Source of the DNA: Juglans regia | Lineage: Eukaryota > Streptophyta > Magnoliopsida > Fagales > Juglandaceae | Reading direction: 5' to 3' | NCBI RefSeq assembly: GCF_001411555.2 | Contig: NC_049910.1 | Span: 37,643,156-37,707,155, forward strand | Length of the DNA stretch: 64,000 bases | Part shown: positions 55,984 through 64,000 of the stretch, piece by piece | Layout of the letters: the number at the start of each line of letters is the position of its first letter | Position numbering within the stretch: position 1 is the stretch's first letter | Made by a program: the position numbers and the translations under genes | Notes under the pieces: model-generated | What the model saw: only the letters and a program-made list of their open reading frames with translations | Told to the model about the DNA's origin: nothing | Databases searched by the model: none

Positions 55984-55989
55984 TAAGGA

Positions 55990-56640
55990 AACAAACCAAC
56001 GGTCTAGCCCAAAACAAGTAGAATCTTCGATTTAGCCTATGGGTAGGCTCTTCTGGATGTTACCTGCATAAGAGAACGTGCTACAGGGGATGAGACTCAC
56101 TGACCTGAAGACCCTCTGAATAGTGTTCAACTCTCTTGAGTGCTTGTCCTCGTAATGGGCTGAAAATATGGGGGACCCTCTATCAGAAGATAGATGAGGT
56201 ATCAACGGACCACCAAGGATACCAGCGGGGTGAGGCAAATTGGGAAACCACGCCGCATTAATGGAACCACTACTCGAGCTACACGCCACATTAATGACGT
56301 CATCCCAAAGTCACGCTGTATTAAAGGACTCTGACAAAAGGAACTGTACGAAAGACGCGGACTCCATGGTTGCAGACACAATCTATCCCCAGACTCTTGG
56401 TATAAATAGCAAGTCCCAAGTACGAGAAACTCTCTTTGATCACTAGACTCTTTTACTTATTTACAAACTCCTAAGAGAATTTATTGACTTTGGCATCGAA
56501 GACTCTAGGCCCCAAGATTGCCCTCTCCCAACTACCTTCTTCTCTATTTTTGCAGGCCTAAATTTCAAAGACCTGAGTTGCTGGAACCTAACCTAATGGC
56601 GTGCGAAACACGAAGTTAACACTTGGTATAAAACTCTAAA
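55990..56640 (+). mobile_element. Probable solo LTR or LTR fragment (Ty3/gypsy Tat-like)
   Basis: The plus strand has a TATA box (TATAAATA, 56401-56408) and downstream text typical of Tat/Athila LTRs: GGCATCGAAGACTCTAGGCC, CCAAGATTGCCCTCTCCC and TTTTTGCAGG. GCATTAATGG-type repeats lie at 56255-56315. No internal coding region follows. LTR limits and target duplication were not found. Confidence 0.5.
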
Positions 56641-57013
56641 ATTGGTTCAATTATACAACAATGGGTTAATGAATAAGGTAGGTGAAGAGTAACATTCAAA
56701 AATATGTTTTTTCTTTCTTGGCCAAAGTCTTTAATTCAAAAGAATGAAAATGTGACACCCAGATGCAAAAAACTAACTATGTCTACTTGTGGAACGTAGA
56801 TGAAGAAATAATAATCTTATCTTTTAGAATAAAAACTAAATTCTATCATTTGAAATCCTAGAATGCTATGCACTAAAAATAATTCATTCTAATAAGTCCA
56901 AAAAAATATGCCAAAATCAATAGTCATTACATTTAATAGCCAAAGATTCATAAAAAATATTACATCTTGTCTAGCATCATTCCTGAAATAATCCAAAATT
57001 AGAAACATCTAAT

Positions 57014-57300
57014 AGGGGTGGGCAGCGGAGCTCCGCACCCCGCTGCCCCACCCCGGTCCACCCCTCCCTCACATGGGCGGGATAGGGCTTTATGCCGCAG
57101 ATGCTGGGGGCAGGGGACAGAGGGGGCCGAGCCTCGCTCTAAGTTTCTTCCACCTTGCATATATTATATATTATATATAATATATAATAAATAATTATAT
57201 ATATATATTTATATATAAAAAAAACCCCAAGCATAAAACGACGTCATATCGTCATTTCATGTTTGTGAGTTTTTATAAAACAACTTAATAACATGTGACC
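57014..57300. mobile_element. hAT-type end with GC-rich terminal region
   Basis: It begins TAGGGGTGGGCAGCGGAGC, a common hAT-type start in plants, and continues with G/C-rich repeats (GGGGGCAGGGGACAG) into an ATATAT core. The other terminus was not found. Confidence 0.4.
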
Positions 57301-58638
57301 AAACGCCGCCATAGGCAAAACATCGTCATTTGGTATGGATGATGTGGTGATTAGACAAGTTTGATACATCAAGGATAAGCCTTTTAATAGCTAAGTATTG
57401 TGCAAAGTTAATCAGTTAATAGTACTCATCCAATATTCTCCATGCCTATATATAGGGGCAATAGGTAACCCTCGAATGATTTGATTGAGCATTCTTAAAT
57501 TATTATTCCTCACATATTGTTGACTTAAGCATTAGAGATGTCACAGGCACACCGTGCAGTCTACTTAACGATTTGCAAGTTAACGAGTATGACCGGTGGT
57601 GGGACTCGTCCTTAACACATCACACCAACACACTGTGCAAGAACCAAAAGTGTAAAACCAAATGCAACATAAACCAATTTCATTCTCAATGAAACAACAA
57701 ATAAAAGCAAAGCCCAGTAATGAGAACAGAAGCTACACTCTGTCAGGAACAAGCAAAACGTAAAAGAAGCAAATTCAAAATAAAAAAGAAGGGGAAAATG
57801 TACGGATGCAATCAAATAAGGGCAGAATCGTAAAAAATAAAAACAGAATAGGGGAAAAAATGTACAAAAGCAACAAACATAAGGACAAATAAGAAAAGCG
57901 AAAATCAACCAAGCAAGGGCAAAAATGTACGCATGAAATCAAATAAGAGCAAGAACGTAAAAATGCAAGACACAACCGTATATAAACGGGAAGACAAATT
58001 AACAAACAAGGACACAAAAGTAAATAAAAGAAACATTCATGGATAGAAACGGAAAACAAAGATCCCCTAAAGTCTACTATTCATAAGCGGATAGACGCTT
58101 ATATAATAGTAGTAGATATGGTAAAAGCCACAAAGGGTTTTCCTTTTTGTTGTCTACAGACTGAGCAAATTGATCATCCACCCACCACTGTTGATAAATG
58201 CCTGTTTGCATTCTCATTGGAATGGCAAAACTAAAATCCAAAATTTAGCTAATATAATATGAATTTGTCTTTGTCTATTCCATTCACATCCAATTTTCAT
58301 ATTAGATTATCCATATATTCTTTATATAACAATAAAATAATATTAATTTATTTTTTTTTAAATTTTTAAATTATTATATTTTACCATTCTAGTGATTATA
58401 TATTAATTAGTAATATTATAACCCTAAAAACATTGCTGCAACCAAATGGAATCATGGTATGAAGTAAGGGAAAAACAAATATTCCTTTTGGCCATGCTCT
58501 ATCAAATTCGACCCACAATACTACCTTACTGTAGCAAAAAGTCATCTCCTTTTACATTTGCATAATCAAATGAAACATATTTTGAAACTCTATTAGCCAA
58601 ACACCCCCATTAAATTTGCATTTGCATAATCCAACTAA
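57301..58638. other. Unassigned region with degenerate tandem repeats
   Basis: At 57790-57965 two imperfect copies about 127 bp apart share ATGTACGGATGCAATCAAAT / ATGTACGCATGAAATCAAAT and a following CGTAAAAA. The minus-strand hydrophobic frames here come from A-rich repeats. The remainder is AT-rich without genes. Confidence 0.45.
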
Positions 58639-59199
58639 GAGCATCCACATTGGCTTGGCCAAATGAGAAAGTTAGTTAAAATTTACATAATTGAAGTCAA
58701 AAACACCCTACATTGGATTGACCAAATTTAACATGAGATGTACTTCTGCTACAGTGGTTGACCACAGATGGAGAACCACAATTGATTTATCAAATATTAA
58801 AATACTAATTTCTCACTCCAAGCAAACATTAAATTATTAATTTCTCACTCTAAGCAAAAATACTATTTGCTTTGTAATTAAGAAATTTAGATAAAATTTT
58901 AAATGAGTTTAATCAAATATTTTTTGTTATTAGCATTAAATGACTTTTGAAAATATGATTTTTTTAATATTAATTTAATTAGAATATAATTATTATTAAT
59001 ATTAAATTAGTAGAATTATAAAATGTGATACAAATAAATTAAATAAAAAATTATTAAATTAATAATATTTTATTATTATATAGAGAGTGAATGGCTAATC
59101 CAATGTGGAGATTGAATTTAAATGAAATAGACAAATGAAAAAAAGTGTGATAATGGCTAAATTTTAAAGATGCATTTGGCCAAACCAACGAGAATGCTC
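58639..59199. mobile_element. MITE with GAGCAT termini (copy 2)
   Basis: The left end is GAGCATCCACATTGGCTTGG and the right end, read inwards, GAGCATTCTCGTTGGTTTGG. The flanks are TAA (58636-58638) and TTA (59200-59202). Same family as 48436-49073. Confidence 0.8.
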
Positions 59200-59304
59200 T
59201 TAGATGAGAGGACTTTGAATATCAATCTTTAAGAAATGGTGAGCTACGCTCCAGCATCTGTATGCAGTCTCCAAAGCACGAATGAAATATTTATAACAAA
59301 ACAA

Positions 59305-59470
59305 ATGGAGAGGGAGAGAGAAAAACCGCAACATGCCTTGGTGGCGTGGGGCGGCACGCTGGCTTCGGGGAGATCTATACCGAAATAGGGAGATCGATAG
59401 AGAGTTAGAGAGAGAAAACGCGAGAGGGCGAGAGCGAGAGAGAGAGAGAGAGATGGGCAAGTGCTTATCG
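59305..59470. repeat. Diverged copy of the ERV41-like first-intron segment
   Basis: The stretch ATGGAGAGGGAGAGA... GAGATCTATACCG... AGAGATGGGC ... GTGCTTA matches 46188-46395 along its length. Most differences are C-to-T or G-to-A, and the GA tract is shorter. It lacks the exon next to the donor. Confidence 0.85.
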
Positions 59471-59472
59471 GC

Positions 59473-60302
59473 ATTATGTTAAGATGAGATGGAAAATTTA
59501 TAAATAGTAGTATGATGACTTATGAATAATAAAATAGCTTGAGTTAAAATATTTTATTGAGTTTTGAAAAATGAGAGTGAAAAAGTTGAATAAAAATGTT
59601 ATAAAATAAAAATATTATTTTGTTTTAAAATTTGAAAAAATTAAATTATCTTTTATATTTTATTTAAAAGTTTGGAAAAGTTATAATGATTAGATAATGA
59701 TTAGATAAAAAAGTTAAAATTTTGTAATTCAAAAGTATTTTTATTTGAGTTATATTTGAGAATAAAATAAAATGAGATGAGATGTAATGAGTAGGAATGT
59801 AATTGGTTCGATCCAGTTTGTGGGGTCACAGATTGAAAATCTCGGTCCATCATTTTTATCAAATTAGACTATTAGCTATTGATCCGGTTGGTCCATTTGG
59901 TCCGATTCAATCCATAAACATTTTTTTCCTCTTTTTTCTTTTTTTTGACAGAAAAATTAATACAAAAAATTAATTAAATTAGTAAAATTAAAATTAAGTG
60001 ATCTCTTTAATATTTTATATATGGTTAATGAATGTTAAATAATTTCATTATACATATGGTTAATGGTAATCCATTGAATGAAAATTACATAATTAACTTA
60101 TACAACGACCATATAAAATAATATTTAAAAATATATACATACATTTGGTCAGTCTCAATCCAAAAAAACTACACACCTAAACCGACCAATAAGACTATCG
60201 ATTCAGTTCGAACCAAACCATTCGGCTTAGTTAGTCTTTTGGGTCCGGACTTATAGTCTTACAGCCCTAGTGATGGGTTGAGATGTATATCCAAATATGC
60301 CC
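59473..60302. mobile_element. GAGATGAG-family MITE (copy 5), split by a hAT-type element
   Basis: Left part 59473-59791 (GTTAAGATGAGATGG...AATGAGATGAGATG), right part 60278-60302 ending CCAAATATGCCC before TTA (60303-60305). Read inwards the right end is GGGCATATTTGG. The left terminus is truncated where the intron copy ends. Confidence 0.7.
59792..60269. mobile_element. hAT-type MITE nested in a PIF-like MITE
   Basis: The left end is TAGGAATGTAATTGGTTCG and the right end, read inwards, TAGGGCTGTAAGACTATAAG. The flanks GTAATGAG (59784-59791) and GTGATGGG (60270-60277) match at six of eight bases, both differences being transitions. GGTCCGGTTGG-type motifs inside the ends resemble 37440-38040. 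Confidence 0.75.
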
Positions 60303-60305
60303 TTA

Positions 60306-60955
60306 GAAAAAAATGCAACTTACGCGGATCGGGGTGATTAGTTGATTTTGAATGAACGTTGTTCTAGAAAATAAATGCAGATAGATGGTTTTGCGATTTG
60401 AAGTTTTGAACAACGAGGTAGGATTTCTTGTCGTTCAAAGCATTATTTTCTACCTTGGATAATGAAGTTATTTCGTTAAAAAGACTAATTAGATTCCAAT
60501 TAATTTTTCTAGAGATTTATATGTTAGAGTTTGGTGTATGGATTTTAAAAATAATGTATAACCCGAATTTTAAATGAAATACAAGAAATATAATTTTCTC
60601 TATATGGTTTGACATTTATAAATCAAATTATTATCTATTATTAATAAAACATGCTAATAAGTTTCTTGTTAAAATTAACGGTAGACAAAAATTACAAATA
60701 TTTCTAAAAGGCCCTAATTATGTATCTGATTTATAAAACAAAGTTATAAAAAGATTACGAGTTGTATTTGCTTTTTAAATATTTTTAATAGAATAAGTCT
60801 ATTTGAAGGTCTTTACAATACACACCATCCATGTGGTATAATTTGATTTGTAATATAAATTTTAAAATTTGAATCTTACAAGCTCTTCATATAATGCTCA
60901 AACTAGTAAATAATCTTTCATCTTTCTTAATATTCTTTATAAGTTTTTAACACTA
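60306..60955. other. AT-rich spacer, no gene
   Basis: No long frame, repeat or terminus recognised. Confidence 0.5.
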
Positions 60956-61520
60956 ATGAGATAGGTTGAAGCAATTTCCTACTTTGTCTCTTTCAGTCGC
61001 GAGATGATCCTTCAACAAGAACAAAGCTCAGGGTCTTGAACTCAAGGAAGCCTTTGATAATTAAGTTAGTGTGGTTTATATGACTTTGGAAAAAGCTAAG
61101 AATTTAGAGAGAGTTAAAGGCACACCTACTGATCTATTTATAGATGATGGGAGACCCAAAATGGTATTGCTCCTATAGGGGCTTGATTTCTGGGAAATGA
61201 TACAGTAATGTCCTAAGGGCTTAATTTCGGGAATTTATTGTGATAATGCCTCTTAGGGCTTGATTTGACTGTTAATAGGGTCGATTTGGTGCACAAATTC
61301 TGCTCGAATTTTCCTCTGTGCCAATTGATCATGAGAAGACTGTTCAACAATGATTTTGGATAAAGCATGATTTAAGAGGTTCAAATCACGTGACGATATG
61401 ATGCTTTTTGACTTGCTCGCCTCTTAGTTGCTTTAGTGCAAGAGGACCCCACGTGACCAAGTCTTTAATCGCCCCAGTTCATTCCTTGTCTACCTAACGG
61501 GCTGGGCTTAGGCCCAACAG
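60956..61520 (-). mobile_element. Possible LTR fragment
   Basis: The minus strand has TATAAATAG near 61145-61137 and repeated blocks related to GGGCTTGATTT (61179, 61226, 61257). Composition and layout suggest LTR sequence, but no ends were found. Confidence 0.35.
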
Positions 61521-62022
61521 TTACCCTGTAAATTTTCACCACACGTGCGCCGACGAGAATTTCCTTTCTTCTGACTCGGTACACGTATTCTATACGGGCT
61601 TTGTGTTTGTGCTCATGTCAAGTGACATGAAACTCTATGGCCTATCAGACACGTCCCTTCATGCAGCACGAACTGCGGGATCTGCTCTTTGTGCTTCCTC
61701 TACCCACGAAACATGGCGTTCTCTCCTTTGGTCCATGCTCTACACCACCTTCTATCATTCTGTATCCCTATAACCATCACGTCCCCTCTTCTTCCCCATT
61801 CTTCATCTTCTCTTCTTACCCTCATTTATTCTGTTTTCCTCAATTTCCTCTTCGGCTCTAGAGTTATCTTCCCTTTCTCCACTCAGAAGCTTATGCTTTC
61901 CTGTTCAAATGGCTCTTTGTAATGCTTCTCGTACACGTTGATCGTTCGATGCTTCTCGCAGCCACGAAACCTCTCAACATGCTGATTTCAAAGGGATTTA
62001 GTGGGTGGCAACCACTTCCCAA

Positions 62023-62285
62023 ATGGAGTTGAACTTCATGAGAGATTGGTTTGGGGTTCCTGACTCTGTGAGGTTAGGCCTTCTTGACTTCAATGAAGGG
62101 ATTGTGAATCACGATGGTATTGCCAATCAAGTGGGGCTTTACATGAACATGTTTTAGATGGGATTGAGACTTCCTTTTGTCACCCCCATTTGTGACATTT
62201 TAAACTATTTAGGAATGACCCTACTCAACTAGTCCCTAATGCTTGGAGGATTCCTTTGTCTTGATACGCTTTTTAGAGGTAGGCC
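62023..62285 (+). pseudogene. Gypsy-type transposon domain remnant (PF04195/Transposase_28-like)
   Basis: The plus frame reads LNFMRDWFGVPDSVRLGLLD, then VGLYMNMF, a stop, MGLRLPFVTPICDILNYLGM, another stop and SLMLGGFLCLDTLFRG. The pattern GLRLP...P....ILNYLG is that of the plant 'putative gypsy type transposon' domain. Two stops in about 85 codons show decay. Confidence 0.6.
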
Positions 62286-62399
62286 CTGGAAGCCTTAGGG
62301 GTAGAAAATTCAGACTTGAAGCAAATTCCTTGTTGTCCATGGTGTGAGGAAGCATGGTATGAATCAATGTAACTTCCATTTATATATTGGCTACTAAGT

Positions 62400-63658
62400 C
62401 ATTCACCTGGAATCCCTATATATTGAAGCCACCCGCCATGAGTTTTCAAGCGGGGTGTGAACACCCCACTCCCCCAAGATTAAGAACAATGCCATTTTTA
62501 GTAATCTCGAGAGTCGGTGTGCTACTACTGAACTTAATTTAAAAATTTAATTTTCATAAAGAAGCTTCAGATACAAAAATTCCTTATAATAAATACAATC
62601 GTTCTATATTAAAGTACTGAAATCATAAAAGAAAGTGCGCGGAAGCATTTATTATAATTTTTCAAACTTTATTTTATAAAAATCATAAATTAAAATATTT
62701 CTGCATGATCTAGGCCTCTGCCACGCCCCCTTGGATCATGTCTCATCTTTCATCTATACCTTTATAAATATTTTGTTCTAGAGTGGTTTAAAAACATAAA
62801 ACAAACTAAAATGAGTCAATGATTCAATAAAAAACCTATCATAACGTAAACATACTTAACATAAGAGTTTTCATAAAATATTTCATGCTGAAAATTAAAA
62901 TAATGACTGTTCATAAATATTTTCAAATCATGCATGCCATCATGACTTGTTTGAATGGCCAACACACTTAACTTTGTGTGCAAAGTTGTGCACTGGTCCC
63001 ACATCTTATGACCATAAGGCGAACCATTGATCTAACTTGATAAAATATTATTATGGACCACACATGAGTCTGTGGCTTGCACATCCACCATGTTTGCATT
63101 AGTACCATACATCTGAATCACGATATAATTAATTTGATCTTTATCCTATACTTGATTTTATAAAAGCTTATGTATCTTATGTAACGTAAGATGCATGAGG
63201 AACATAATATATACATAACTATAATATACATAATGAAACATGATCATGAATTATAATGAATGTAATGCTTGCATATATTATGACATGCGCAGTACATAAA
63301 CACTGACTTCCAAATAATTGGCTTAAATAATAATATATATAACTGGTTAATGTGTATTAATCTGAATTTTTGATCAAACTATTTACCTCATAATGATAAT
63401 CCAATATCTTTGAGGCGAAGCTGACACTCGGCTAGGGGATATTTTTATAATATCTTGTTGAAAGTCTCACACTCTTTTACTTTAGCTATGGTATTTTCTT
63501 TAATAGAAAGTAACACATTTAAAGATGCATGTTGACATTATAATAAAATATTTCGAAAATAATTTGGAGAAAACATTGACAAAAAGCCATGGATAGCATG
63601 TACTTAACATAATGGCAATTTCATTGAATAATAACAAAGGTTGTGCGATGCGATGGGG
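62400..63658. other. Subtelomeric AT-rich sequence, no gene
   Basis: No long frames. ATAATATATACATAACTATAATATACA-like AT repeats lie at 63205-63300. Nothing tandem of satellite length is evident. Confidence 0.6.
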
Positions 63659-63683
63659 GCTTAAATGGTTTAGGGCTTAAATG
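63659..63683. repeat. Subtelomere-telomere junction repeat
   Basis: GGCTTAAATGGTTTAG is repeated with a 17-base period directly before the telomere array, so the first telomere-like units carry a CTTAAATGG insertion. Confidence 0.8.
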
Positions 63684-64000
63684 GTTTAGGGTTTAGGGTT
63701 TAGGGTTTAGGGTTTAGGGTTTAGGGTTTAGGGTTTAGGGTTTAGGGTTTAGGGTTTAGGGTTTTAGGGTTTAGGGTTTAGGGTTTAGGGTAGGGTTTAG
63801 GGTTTAGGGTTTAGGGTTTAGGGTTTAGGGTTTAGGGTTTAGGGTTTAGGGTTTAGGGTTTAGGGTTTAGGGTTTTAGGTTTTAGGGTTTAGGGTTTAGG
63901 GTTTAGGGTTTAGGGTTTAGGGTTTAGGGTTTTAGGGTTTAGGGTTTAGGGTTTAGGGTTTGGGGTTTAGGGTTTAGGGTTTAGGGTTTAGGGTTTAGGG
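63684..64000 (+). repeat. Telomere, (TTTAGGG)n
   Basis: About 45 units of the Arabidopsis-type plant telomere repeat run to the window edge. Variants include TTTTAGGG (three or four times), one shortened AGGGTAGGG near 63792, TTTTAGG near 63875 and one TTTGGGG near 63960. The G-rich strand reads towards the right, the expected polarity for a right-hand chromosome end. Telomerase makes this repeat at chromosome ends. Confidence 0.97.

Noticed and set aside
57612..58059. Hydrophobic, Cys/Phe-rich minus-strand frames that look like membrane proteins
   Set aside because: The plus strand is an A-rich degenerate tandem repeat, and its complement always reads Phe/Leu/Cys. Two phases are open over the same DNA.
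1..64000. tRNA, rRNA and snoRNA genes
   Set aside because: I saw no tRNA-like A/B boxes with a cloverleaf, and no rRNA text. Short RNA genes could still be missed by eye.

Overview
The window is nuclear DNA from a dicot flowering plant and ends in a telomere. From 63684 to the right edge it is an almost pure (TTTAGGG)n array. The G-rich strand points rightwards, as expected for the right end of a chromosome or scaffold. Genes have introns, host genes are few, and most of the sequence is transposable elements (TEs). Repeated MITEs carrying GAGATGAGATGAG resemble ones I associate with the walnut/hickory family (Juglandaceae). That lineage guess is from memory, not a search.

Only two host genes look intact. 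LHCA3 (14162-15252, minus) is a nuclear gene for a chloroplast photosystem I antenna protein, with three coding exons and 276 residues. An ERV41/ERGIC2-like ER-Golgi cargo-receptor gene (29647-44569, minus) has eleven coding exons and 349 residues, with a probable 5' UTR exon near 46396-46550. Every coding junction of the second gene can be read, although its introns hold at least ten TE insertions, a TRIM and a minisatellite.

Layout from the left: a degraded LINE (1-5320) with a nested hAT MITE; a CACTA-like element (about 5345-8123) with ACGTTCGNACGT arrays at both ends; a nearly complete Ty1/copia element with TSDs (9042-13972); LHCA3; an AT-rich stretch with a hAT-type element and a LINE tail; LTR-derived debris (18.6-22 kb); a gag-deleted Ty3/gypsy element (about 22050-27257); a hAT-type element carrying a broken host-gene copy (27753-28791); the ERV41-like gene with its TE-filled introns (29.6-46.5 kb); an intronless RUS3-like pseudogene (46.8-47.5 kb); a LINE tail and a MITE (47.8-49.1 kb); a mosaic of host fragments (52.4-55.1 kb: ABCG/PDR, UFD1 and an unidentified first exon); then LTR pieces, MITEs, a copy of part of the ERV41-like first intron (59.3 kb), a gypsy-type transposon remnant (62 kb) and the telomere.

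The window reads as a subtelomeric TE graveyard with host-gene fragments rather than a cooperating gene cluster. I found no convincing new biological system. The best leads are the captured and duplicated host fragments, the first-intron minisatellite, the CACTA-like arrays and the microsatellite that sits on an LHCA3 splice acceptor.
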